Source: Anaerolineae bacterium (GTDB lineage Bacteria > Chloroflexota > Anaerolineae > Promineifilales > Promineifilaceae). Taken from it: a stretch of DNA of 33,300 bases. The first letter of the stretch is position 1. Each line of letters begins with the position of its first letter. Below, piece by piece: positions 8,376-15,243 of the stretch. The stretch covers positions 1 through 33,300 of the forward strand of contig JAHBVI010000075.1 of NCBI GenBank assembly GCA_019637635.1. Direction: 5' to 3'. The position numbers were made by a program, and so were the translations under genes. The notes under the pieces were generated by a model. It was given only the letters and a program-made list of their open reading frames with translations. It was not told the DNA's origin and made no database searches.

Positions 8376-9086
8376 CTATACAGGTTTCATTATATTAGTT
8401 CTACACAGAATATTGATGCCATTTGTTGCAGCCAGCACTACGTCTGTGGCCAGGCCCAGAAAGAGGCCGTGTTCGACGACGCCGGGCTGTTGGCGGATGG
8501 CCTGGGCCAGCGCCACCGGGTTGGGGATGCCGTCGAAATGGCAGTCGAGGATGTAATTGTTTTCGTCGGTGAGGTAGGGTTGGCCGTCTGGCAACAGCCG
8601 CTGTTCCACCCACGCGCCCAGGTAGACCAGGTAGTCGTAGCACGGCCGTACTGCAAACCGTACCACCTCCACCGGCACCGGGGCGCGCGTACCCAACAAG
8701 GCCACCTGCTTGCGCTCATCGGCCACAATGACCATTCGGCGGGAAGCGGTTGCCACAATTTTTTCGCGCAGCAGCGCCCCACCGAGTCCCTTGATCAGGT
8801 TAAATTCCGGGTCAATCTCGTCAGCGCCATCAATGACCACATCAATCATCGGGTACGTATCCAGCGTTCCCAACGGAATACCAAAACGGGCTGCTTCCAC
8901 GGACGTTGCCTCCGATGTGGGGATGCCGACAATGTCCGGCAGCGCCCCCGCCTGCCACAGTTGGCCGATCTTGCGCGTGGCGTGTACGGCCGTGCTGCCC
9001 GTACCCAGGCCGATGATCATGCCTGGCTTCACCGCCAACATCACCGCCTTCTCCCCCGCCTGTTGTTTTAATGTTTCAATTTCCAT
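8376..9086 (-). CDS. rpiA: Ribose-5-phosphate isomerase A
   Basis: A 236-aa RpiA, which interconverts ribose-5-phosphate and ribulose-5-phosphate in the cytosolic pentose phosphate pathway. Diagnostic motifs are IIGLGTGSTA (phosphate binding), GIPTSEAT, DVVIDGADEIDP (active-site Asp residues) and LIKGLGGALLREKIVA (catalytic Glu and Lys). The C-terminal half is also canonical, ending near VEHGLFLGLATDVVLA. ATG 9086 is the start matched by the family; the in-frame extension to 9134 reads through an intergenic repeat and is rejected. No clear RBS is visible. The antitoxin gene follows 19 nt downstream, though shared transcription is uncertain. Length is normal for the family. Confidence 0.95.
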   Translation of the reverse strand: MEIETLKQQAGEKAVMLAVKPGMIIGLGTGSTAVHATRKIGQLWQAGALPDIVGIPTSEATSVEAARFGIPLGTLDTYPMIDVVIDGADEIDPEFNLIKGLGGALLREKIVATASRRMVIVADERKQVALLGTRAPVPVEVVRFAVRPCYDYLVYLGAWVEQRLLPDGQPYLTDENNYILDCHFDGIPNPVALAQAIRQQPGVVEHGLFLGLATDVVLAATNGINILCRTNIMKPV

Positions 9087-9093
9087 GTGTCTC

Positions 9094-9155
9094 GTGATTC
9101 GTAAACCGTAATTCGTAAACCGTAATCGGATCACGGATTACGGCCTACGGGTTAC
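9094..9155. repeat. Intergenic GTAAACCGTAA-type repeat cluster
   Basis: Two tandem copies of ATTCGTAAACCGTAA are followed by the inverted pair CCGTAATC / GATTACGG and a CCTACGGGTTACG word. The right edge supplies the TAA stop of the cyclic-nucleotide-binding gene (read on the minus strand). Related words recur at 13615-13672 and 18605-18705. Confidence 0.7.
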
Positions 9156-9946
9156 GCTTCCTCCGGCGCCGACAGCGCCCCGGTGTCCTTCCGGCGGCGG
9201 CTGGCTTCGCGGCGTAGTTCATCCTGGCTGCCGGGTGATTTGTGCATCCAGGTTTTGAAGGTGTCGCGGTCAAAGCTCAGTAGTTTTACATCTGTCAGGG
9301 CAGTAACGCTGGCAATGCGCGGGCTGCCATCCAGCAGACCAATCTCGCCAAAGTAGTCGCCGGTCGTCAGGTGGGTAACGGTTTGGGTACGGCCGTCGGC
9401 CGCCTCCCGGCTCACCGTCACAAAGCCCTCAATAATCACATAAAACATATCCGACGGGTCGCCCTGGTGGATGATGACGCTGTCTTTGGGGAAGAAGAGA
9501 GAAGGGGGCACGGCCGTGTCGTCCTCCGGCGTGGTCTCTTCCAGATATGCCAGCATCCCCTGTGGCTCCGCTTCCGTAAATTGCTCCGGTCGCTCGCCGG
9601 CATTTAGCAGCCGATCTTCAATCACCGCATCCATCTCATCGGCCACTTCCGGGGCGCTGTTCATCCAGTTCATAAACGTCTGGTAATCCATGCCCATCAC
9701 GTCCATATCCGTCAGCGCCCGCACCGATGCCATGCGGCGGCTGCGGCGCACCATGCCCACCTCGCCAAAATGATCGCCAGGGCCAAGCTGGTCAATCACC
9801 TCATCTAACCCATCCACCGGCTGCAAGATTACTTCGGCGCGGCCGCGGGTGATAATGTAAAACTTATCCGGCTCTTCCCCCTGCCGGATGATAAAATCCC
9901 CCGCCGCAAAATGCTCAGGGCCAAATTTAGGTTTTTGTTCTGCCAT
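9152..9946 (-). CDS. Protein with two cyclic-nucleotide-binding (CNB) domains
   Basis: The 264-aa protein has two CRP-like CNB domains and no helix-turn-helix. Domain 1 spans about residues 8-115 (FIIRQGEEPDKFYIITRG, then GDHFGEVGMV and RMASVRA). Domain 2 spans about 145-245 (VIIHQGDPSDMFYVIIEG, then GDYFGEIGLL and PRIASVTA). FGE plus the downstream Arg of the R-x-A-S-V motif form the phosphate-binding cassette, so both sites look able to bind cNMP. The absence of a DNA-binding or channel domain suggests a cytosolic sensor or scaffold acting through a partner, like kinase regulatory subunits. It lies between the debranching enzyme and rpiA on the same strand, so a link to carbohydrate control is possible. 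No signal peptide is present. The RBS is weak. Confidence 0.85.
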   Translation of the reverse strand: MAEQKPKFGPEHFAAGDFIIRQGEEPDKFYIITRGRAEVILQPVDGLDEVIDQLGPGDHFGEVGMVRRSRRMASVRALTDMDVMGMDYQTFMNWMNSAPEVADEMDAVIEDRLLNAGERPEQFTEAEPQGMLAYLEETTPEDDTAVPPSLFFPKDSVIIHQGDPSDMFYVIIEGFVTVSREAADGRTQTVTHLTTGDYFGEIGLLDGSPRIASVTALTDVKLLSFDRDTFKTWMHKSPGSQDELRREASRRRKDTGALSAPEEA

Positions 9947-9960
9947 ACTCTCTCTGGAAT

Positions 9961-10006
9961 GAGATTAGGAGATGGGGATATTCCCAATCTCTCAATTGCT
10001 TAATCT
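9961..10006. repeat. GAGATTAGGAGAT-type imperfect palindrome
   Basis: An imperfect inverted repeat (GAGATTAGGAGATGGGGA on the left, TCCCAATCTCTCAATTGC then TTAATCTC on the right) fills most of the gap between two minus-strand genes. It provides the TAA stop of the debranching enzyme gene. The same words recur at 17834-17897 and around 27476-27500 and 27629-27667. Confidence 0.65.
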
Positions 10007-12018
10007 CCGTTTTCCGTCTCTCGCCACGCTCTTAACAATTCGGCCACACTCCATGCCTGGGCAATGCAGCCGCGTGGCGTGAACGGTGGATTGCCATCAA
10101 AAATTTCGCTAATGCTGCCCACGCCATGTTCGGCCAGATGGAGCAGCAGGGGATACAGATAAGAGCGCGCTTCGGCCGGACGGCCGTACACACGCAAATG
10201 GGCGCTGACAAAGGGGCCAATCAGCCAGCCCCACACCGTGCCCTGGTGGTACGCCCCATCCCGCTTATACCGGTCGCCGCCATACTGTCCTTTGTAAAGG
10301 GGATCATCGGGAGAAAGCGAACGCAGGCCGTGTGGCGTCAGCAAATGGCGGGCGCAAGCGTCCACCACTGAACGCTGCTGCTCGTGGCTGAGCAGGCTGT
10401 GCGGCAGGGAAATGGCAAATAGCTGGTTGGGCCGCAAACTGCCATCGTGCCCATCGGGGCCATCCAGCACATCGTAGCAGTAGCCCATTTTGGCATACCA
10501 AAAGCGGCGGAAGCCCAGCGCCACGTTGTCGGCCAGCGTTTCGTAGGGGGCGGCGTCTTCGCCCAGCAGGTGGGCAAATTCGGCCAGGGTGCGCAAGGCG
10601 TTGTACCAGAGCGCGTTGATTTCTACCGGTTTACCCACACGCGGCGTCACCACCCAGTCGTCCACTTTGGCGTCCATCCAGGTAAGCTGTACCCCTTCTT
10701 CCCCGGCAAAAAGCAGGCTGTCTTTTTCATCCATGTAGATGCGGTGGCGGGTGCCGCGTTTGTGCCATTTGATCACGTCTTGCAGCACAGGGAAGAGGTC
10801 ACGCACTAAGGCGAGATCGCCGGTGGCGGCGTGGTAGGCGCGGATGGCCTGAAAATACCAGAGGGTGGCGTCTACGGTATTGTATTCGGGGCGTTCGCCC
10901 TGGTCAGGAAAACGGTTGGGGATCATGCCCATGTCTACAAATTGGGCATAGGTGCGCAGGATGCTGGCGGCAATTTCCGGCCGACCGGTAGCCAACGTCA
11001 GACCGGGCAGGGCGATCATCGTGTCCCGGCCCCAATCGCTGAACCAGTGATACCCGGCAATGAGGGAACGGCCGTCCGCAGATGGACGGCCGTCGGGGTC
11101 ATCATTGGTCGGCCGTTTCACCACAAACTGGTCGGCTGCCAGCGCCAGGTGTTGGATGGCCGCGGGCACAGGCACGCTAAACTGGCGGTTGGCGTGGGCC
11201 AATAGCTCTGCTTCATGCGCCTGCCGCCGCGCCAGCGCCGCGTCGCCATCCAGGTCGGCGTCCGCTTCTGTGCTGGCCACCAGCGTCAGCGACTCACCCG
11301 GACGCAGCGTCGCCTGAATCCGCGCCGCATAGAGATGGTCTTCTTCAATATCATTCTGGCCGCGATATTCCTCGATGGACAGGTAAAAATCTTCATACCA
11401 CTGGCTGCGGCTTTCCATTTCTGCCTGTTGGCTGAGCAGGTAAAAAGGCACGGCGTCTTCATCCATTTGCAGACGCAGGCCATTTGTGGCCGGCTCTATC
11501 GCCGGTTCCAGGTCATCGGAGATGCTGGTGCTGTGATAGTCGCGGTAATTGGCAAACGCTTTGGCTTCCAGGCGCAGGGGGCCGGTGGCCCGCGCCAACC
11601 GATATTGAATGTAGGTGGTGTTGGCGCCGTGTTCCATCCAGATGCGCTTTTCCAGCAAGGCGTTGGCGATGCCGTAAGTCCAGACCGGCGTTGTGCCTTC
11701 CAAATGAAAGCTGTTGAGGTATTTCCAGCCATCAGGCTCCACCGAATCATTAGCCCAATGATTGACATAGAGCGGGTAAAAATGGCCGCTTTCGGGATAG
11801 ATGCCATCGTATTCGGCCGTTTCGTCCAGTTTGGTCAGCAGCAGCGTGCGACCGACGGGCGGTTTTAATGCTGCCAGCAGCAGGCCGTGATAGCGCCGGG
11901 TGAGCATCCCGGCGAGGGTGCCGGAGGCAAACCCGCCGATGCCGTTGGTAACCAGCCATTCACGGGAACGGGCTATTTCCAGATGGCTGCAAACTTCCCT
12001 GCCAAATTTCAAGTTCAA
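10000..12018 (-). CDS. Glycogen debranching enzyme (amylo-alpha-1,6-glucosidase, GH133-like)
   Basis: The product has 672 residues. TTG 12018 is preferred because GGGAGG lies 9 nt upstream and the protein then starts at the family's usual N-terminus (NLKFGREVC, then EWLVTNGIGGFASGTLAG). The frame extends to 12150 but that extension is not family-like. The N-terminal beta-sandwich domain covers about residues 5-210, followed by an (alpha/alpha)6 barrel. Catalytic candidates are the Asp of QLTWMDAKV and the Glu of SISEIFDG; GYHWFSDWGRDTMIALPG, NRFPDQG and NTVDATLWYF are conserved barrel motifs. The enzyme hydrolyses alpha-1,6 branch glucosyl residues of glycogen or related glucans in the cytoplasm. 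No other glycogen genes are adjacent. It is transcribed divergently from nth. Confidence 0.9.
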   Translation of the reverse strand: MNLKFGREVCSHLEIARSREWLVTNGIGGFASGTLAGMLTRRYHGLLLAALKPPVGRTLLLTKLDETAEYDGIYPESGHFYPLYVNHWANDSVEPDGWKYLNSFHLEGTTPVWTYGIANALLEKRIWMEHGANTTYIQYRLARATGPLRLEAKAFANYRDYHSTSISDDLEPAIEPATNGLRLQMDEDAVPFYLLSQQAEMESRSQWYEDFYLSIEEYRGQNDIEEDHLYAARIQATLRPGESLTLVASTEADADLDGDAALARRQAHEAELLAHANRQFSVPVPAAIQHLALAADQFVVKRPTNDDPDGRPSADGRSLIAGYHWFSDWGRDTMIALPGLTLATGRPEIAASILRTYAQFVDMGMIPNRFPDQGERPEYNTVDATLWYFQAIRAYHAATGDLALVRDLFPVLQDVIKWHKRGTRHRIYMDEKDSLLFAGEEGVQLTWMDAKVDDWVVTPRVGKPVEINALWYNALRTLAEFAHLLGEDAAPYETLADNVALGFRRFWYAKMGYCYDVLDGPDGHDGSLRPNQLFAISLPHSLLSHEQQRSVVDACARHLLTPHGLRSLSPDDPLYKGQYGGDRYKRDGAYHQGTVWGWLIGPFVSAHLRVYGRPAEARSYLYPLLLHLAEHGVGSISEIFDGNPPFTPRGCIAQAWSVAELLRAWRETENGD

Positions 12019-12126
12019 GGTATTATTCCTCCCAAGAGATGCTGAGGGATGGGTGGACGATTTACAACCCGCCCACGCTGAGTGGTTGGAAAAGGGATGA
12101 TATGCTGCAATAGTTCCACGCCTCCC

Positions 12127-12132
12127 ATTATA
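12127..12132 (-). promoter_or_regulatory. Possible -10 element for the debranching enzyme gene
   Basis: A perfect TATAAT lies on the minus strand about 109 nt upstream of TTG 12018, in the divergent gap before nth. No convincing -35 hexamer sits at 16-18 nt spacing, so this is only a weak promoter candidate. Confidence 0.35.
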
Positions 12133-12165
12133 CACAGCCTTGCCCGACAATAGCGAGTGATACCT

Positions 12166-12828
12166 ATGACAGTGAACAGCGAACAGATGATGACGGCCGT
12201 GACCCGCCTGCGCCAGCTATACCCGGACGCGCACTGCGAACTGAATTATGAAACGCCCATCCAGTTGTTAACGGCGACGATTTTATCGGCGCAATGTACG
12301 GATGAGCGGGTGAACCAGGTGACGCCTGTGCTTTTTGCCCGTTACCCGGACGCGCCGGCCCTGGCGGGGGCTGACCGGGCCGAATTGGAGGAAATCATCC
12401 GCCCGACCGGTTTTTTCCGGCAAAAGGCGAAGTTTATCCAGGAATCGGCGCAGATGATTGTGCATGAATATGGCGGCGACGTGCCGCAGCGGATGGAAGA
12501 TCTGCTGCGGCTCAACGGGGTGGCGCGCAAAACGGCTAATGTGGTGCTGGGGGAGATTTACGGCCGTGCTGAAGGCATTACCGTAGACACCCACGTCAAG
12601 CGCATTGCCTACCGGCTGGGTTGGACGAGTACCAACGAAGACCCGGTAAAAGTAGAACAGGAGTTGATGGCGATTATCCCCCAGGAAAGCTGGATTGAAA
12701 TTTCGCACCTGCTGATTTTTCACGGCCGTACCCTGTGCAAAGCGCGCCGCCCGGAGTGCCCGGCCTGTGCCTTGCGCGATATTTGTCCTGAGGGTGAGCG
12801 CCAACTTCACCCTCACCCGGGCGACTAA
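12166..12828 (+). CDS. nth: Endonuclease III (DNA glycosylase/AP lyase)
   Basis: A 220-aa base-excision repair enzyme that removes oxidised pyrimidines and cleaves the abasic site. The helix-hairpin-helix LNGVARKTANVVLGE contains the Lys nucleophile, and GITVDTHVKR carries the catalytic Asp. The C-terminal [4Fe-4S] loop has the canonical Cys-x6-Cys-x2-Cys-x5-Cys spacing (CKARRPECPACALRDIC). Three in-frame starts are possible; ATG 12166 is preferred over GTG 12157, but no strong RBS supports either. The gene is divergent from the debranching enzyme and about 40 nt upstream of the response regulator. A short C-terminal HPHPGD tail is unusual but harmless. The identification is secure. Confidence 0.95.
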   Translation: MTVNSEQMMTAVTRLRQLYPDAHCELNYETPIQLLTATILSAQCTDERVNQVTPVLFARYPDAPALAGADRAELEEIIRPTGFFRQKAKFIQESAQMIVHEYGGDVPQRMEDLLRLNGVARKTANVVLGEIYGRAEGITVDTHVKRIAYRLGWTSTNEDPVKVEQELMAIIPQESWIEISHLLIFHGRTLCKARRPECPACALRDICPEGERQLHPHPGD

Positions 12829-12866
12829 ACCTTGCCTTTCCTCATGTCGTGGATTACTATTCAGCC

Positions 12867-13604
12867 ATGTTACCGGTTGAATCATCCAACACAGAGCTTC
12901 AAACCATCCTGGTGGTGGACGACAGCCCCTTTATTTTGAATGCAGTGAAGCCGACGTTGGAGCATGAGGGCTTTCGGGTGATTACGGCCGTGTCTGGCGA
13001 AGAAGCGCTGCAACAAATTTCCCGGCATGGCCTGCCCCATCTGGCTATTGTAGACCTGAACATGCCGGGCATGGATGGGTTTCAACTATGTCAGGCGATA
13101 CTCGACTTTTCCGACCTGCCCATCATTATGCTTACGGCGATTGATGATGAGCAAACCATTATTCAGGGATTGGAGCGGTACGCCGAGGATTACATCGTCA
13201 AGCCGTTCCGTTCCGGTGAACTGGTGGCGCGGGTGCGGCGGGTACTGCGCCGCCTGGGCGATTTTGCCTATACCTTAGAACCGATCGTCCGTGTGGACGC
13301 TCATTTGCAGGTAGATTTTCCCAACCGCCGGGCGTTTGTGGCGCAAAAGCCCGAACCGGTGCAATTGACGCCCACGGAAACGAAGCTGCTCTATATCCTC
13401 ATGCGCAATGCCGGTCACACGGTGACGAATGAATTTTTGCTGCGCCGCGTCTGGCCGCAAGACGATGCCTACGAAGACCGGCTGCATACCCACATCTACC
13501 GACTGCGCCGCAAAATTGAAGCCAACCCCAAAGATCCCCATTACATTCTCTCGGCATGGGGCACCGGCTACAGCTTTTTGGCTAATCCCCATTTGCCTGC
13601 CTGA
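12867..13604 (+). CDS. OmpR/PhoB-family response regulator
   Basis: The protein is about 245 aa from ATG 12867; GTG 12849 is an alternative start, and neither has a clear RBS. The receiver domain (about residues 10-130) has the acidic pair in VVDDSPF, the phosphoacceptor Asp in HLAIVDLNMPGMDG, a Thr in IIMLTAID and the Lys in DYIVKPF. The C-terminal winged-helix domain (about 150-245) has LTPTETKLLYILMRNAG and RLHTHIYRLRRKIE, the OmpR recognition pattern. It should be a transcription factor activated by phosphorylation. No sensor kinase is adjacent, so the partner is elsewhere. The N-terminal extension before TILVVDDS is slightly longer than usual. Confidence 0.9.
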   Translation: MLPVESSNTELQTILVVDDSPFILNAVKPTLEHEGFRVITAVSGEEALQQISRHGLPHLAIVDLNMPGMDGFQLCQAILDFSDLPIIMLTAIDDEQTIIQGLERYAEDYIVKPFRSGELVARVRRVLRRLGDFAYTLEPIVRVDAHLQVDFPNRRAFVAQKPEPVQLTPTETKLLYILMRNAGHTVTNEFLLRRVWPQDDAYEDRLHTHIYRLRRKIEANPKDPHYILSAWGTGYSFLANPHLPA

Positions 13605-13614
13605 AAGACGTTGC

Positions 13615-13672
13615 CCGTAACCCGTCATCTGTAAACCGACCACAGCTGACGGATGACGGATGACGGATGACG
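13615..13672. repeat. Intergenic CCGTCATC/GATGACGG repeat
   Basis: The words CCCGTAACCCGTCATC and GTAAACCG are followed by three tandem GACGGAT units, forming an inverted pair CCGTCATC / GATGACGG. It belongs to the same sequence style as 9094-9155. It also creates the spurious upstream ATG (13660) of the SDR gene. Confidence 0.6.
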
Positions 13673-13674
13673 AA

Positions 13675-14379
13675 ATGAACTCCCTCACCAACAAAGTCGC
13701 CATCATCACCGGAGCCGGGCAGGGCATCGGCACGGCCGTTGCCCACACATTAGCCGCCGCCGGGATGCGGGTGGCCGTGAATGACCTGAACCCAGACCGG
13801 GCGGAACGGGTGGCGGTGGAGATTGCCCAGGCGGGTGGGCAGGCCATCGCCGTGACTGCGGATGTGGCCAACAAATTCCAATGCGTACATCTGATTGAAA
13901 CCACCCGCGCCGCCTGGGGGCAGTTGGATGTTTTAGTGAACAATGCCGCCGTCATGCCCCAATCTTCCGTCTTGAAAATGGATGAGTGGGACTGGAACCG
14001 CTGTCTGGATGTGAATTTGAAGGGGGTGTTTTTGATGAGCCAGTTGTGTGGCCGGGTGATGGCTGACGAAAACGGGGAGCGGGGCGGGCTGATCGTCAAT
14101 ATCGCTTCCACGGCGGGGGTAGATGTCCCTTTTGCGAACCGGGCTGCTTACTGCGCCAGCAAAGCGGGCGTTGTTGGCTTCACCCGCGAATGTGCCCGTG
14201 AGTTTGCGCAGTTTGGGGTGCGGGTGTGCGCGCTGGCGCTGCCAGAAAACGAACCGGGGGATGTGGACACGGCCGTTGCCACGCAGATTCTAAATCTGGG
14301 CAATTCTCAGGTAGGGCAGCCAGCCTGGAACCCTGAAATGCCCATCATCCACCTCAATCCCCGTTTTAACAATTCCTGA
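13675..14379 (+). CDS. SDR-family NAD(P)-dependent oxidoreductase
   Basis: A 234-aa short-chain dehydrogenase with a Rossmann fold. Visible motifs are the cofactor loop TGAGQGIG, the adenine-site Asp in TADVAN, the NNAA motif in VLVNNAAVMP, and the catalytic Ser, Tyr and Lys in IASTAG and AAYCASKAG. VNDLNPDR after beta-2 has an Asp that favours NAD over NADP. The C-terminus is odd: after VRVCALALPE the usual PG..T motif and substrate loop are replaced by a short tail (GQPAWNPEMPIIHLNPRF). The active site is complete, but the substrate pocket may be altered. ATG 13675 is preferred because the earlier ATG 13660 lies in a repeat; no RBS is clear. The substrate is unknown. Confidence 0.85.
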   Translation: MNSLTNKVAIITGAGQGIGTAVAHTLAAAGMRVAVNDLNPDRAERVAVEIAQAGGQAIAVTADVANKFQCVHLIETTRAAWGQLDVLVNNAAVMPQSSVLKMDEWDWNRCLDVNLKGVFLMSQLCGRVMADENGERGGLIVNIASTAGVDVPFANRAAYCASKAGVVGFTRECAREFAQFGVRVCALALPENEPGDVDTAVATQILNLGNSQVGQPAWNPEMPIIHLNPRFNNS

Positions 14380-14428
14380 ACAATTCCCCAATAATTCCTA
14401 AATCTGAGTAGATTAACATGGCTAACTG

Positions 14429-14454
14429 GCAGGTAGCATGGGTTTGCTGCCTGC
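14429..14454 (+). other. Stem-loop upstream of the YceI gene
   Basis: GCAGGTAGCA (14429-14438) and TGCTGCCTGC (14445-14454) pair with one mismatch around a 6-nt loop, 30 nt before the YceI start. It may be a terminator of the SDR transcript or a 5' leader structure; no T-run follows. Confidence 0.4.
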
Positions 14455-14484
14455 AAAATAATTCAATCTATGAGGAGTAAACAG

Positions 14485-15201
14485 ATGAAGTTAAGACGAT
14501 TTTTATTGGGTGGGGGATTGTTACTGGCAACGGCCGTGTTCTTGAGCGCCTGTGGTCTTTTGCAAGAGCCGGAAGCGGCCAGCGCGCCGATTGAAGCGGT
14601 GCCGCTGACCATTGAGACGCCAACAATGGCCGTAACCGACACCACCGGCAGCACTTCCACCAACGGCCCGGTCATCTTCCAGATTGACCCGGCGCAATCC
14701 CAGGTGCGCTTTGAACTGGACGAGGATTTGCGCGGCAGCCGCATTACGGTGGTGGGCACGACTAACCAGGTGGCCGGTGAACTGGCCGTAGACCTGGCAA
14801 ATGCGGCTGCCACCCAGGTGGGTATCATCCAGATTAACGCCCGTACCCTGGCCACCGATAATAATTTCCGCAACCGGGCCATCCAGAACGAAATATTAGA
14901 CACGGGGGCGCACGAATTTATCACCTTTACGCCCACGGCCGTGACCGGCCTGCCGGAAACGGTAAACATCGGTGACACCGTCACCTTCTCCATTGCCGGC
15001 GACCTGACCATCCGGGATATAAGCAATCCGGTGACGTTTGTGGTGCAGGCAACGGCCGTGTCATCCACCCAGCTATCCGGCGCCGCCACCGCTACCATTA
15101 GCCGGGGTGACTATGGCCTGCAAATTCCCAGTGTGCCCAATGTGGCCAATGTGGAAGAGGAAGTGGAACTGATTATAGAGTTTGTGGCCAACGCTTCGTA
15201 A
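14485..15201 (+). CDS. YceI-family lipoprotein
   Basis: The 238-aa product has a lipoprotein signal (Arg residues, hydrophobic core, then LSACG with the lipobox Cys). GAGGAG lies 7 nt before ATG 14485, which is why the earlier in-frame ATG 14470 is rejected. After a Thr/Ser-rich linker (about residues 30-65) the YceI lipocalin-like beta-barrel covers about 68-238: IFQIDPAQSQVRFEL, then GELAVDLANA, FRNRAIQNEIL, FTPTAVTG and FSIAGDLTIRD. YceI proteins bind long isoprenoid or lipid-like ligands in an extracytoplasmic compartment. Its function here is unknown, perhaps isoprenoid-quinone handling or stress response. It is convergent with the helicase gene. Confidence 0.87.
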   Translation: MKLRRFLLGGGLLLATAVFLSACGLLQEPEAASAPIEAVPLTIETPTMAVTDTTGSTSTNGPVIFQIDPAQSQVRFELDEDLRGSRITVVGTTNQVAGELAVDLANAAATQVGIIQINARTLATDNNFRNRAIQNEILDTGAHEFITFTPTAVTGLPETVNIGDTVTFSIAGDLTIRDISNPVTFVVQATAVSSTQLSGAATATISRGDYGLQIPSVPNVANVEEEVELIIEFVANAS

Positions 15202-15210
15202 CCGGCATCC

Positions 15211-15243
15211 AGACCCGAAGGGTTTCAAAAACCCTTCGGGTCT
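15211..15243. repeat. Palindromic element, AGACC-N5-GGTTT family (CGAAG stem)
   Basis: Perfect 15-bp arms (AGACCCGAAGGGTTT, 15211-15225 and its complement 15229-15243) flank a CAA loop between convergent genes. On the minus strand it encodes the last residues of the helicase (DPKGF) and its TGA stop falls in the loop. It has the same frame as 15738-15771 and 20990-21022 but with a different, compensated stem core. Confidence 0.85.

Noticed and set aside
8334..9071. 245-codon plus-strand frame
   Set aside because: Antisense to rpiA, which has a full set of family motifs.
12283..12885. 200-codon minus-strand frame
   Set aside because: Antisense to nth, which is certain from its Fe-S cluster and HhH motifs.
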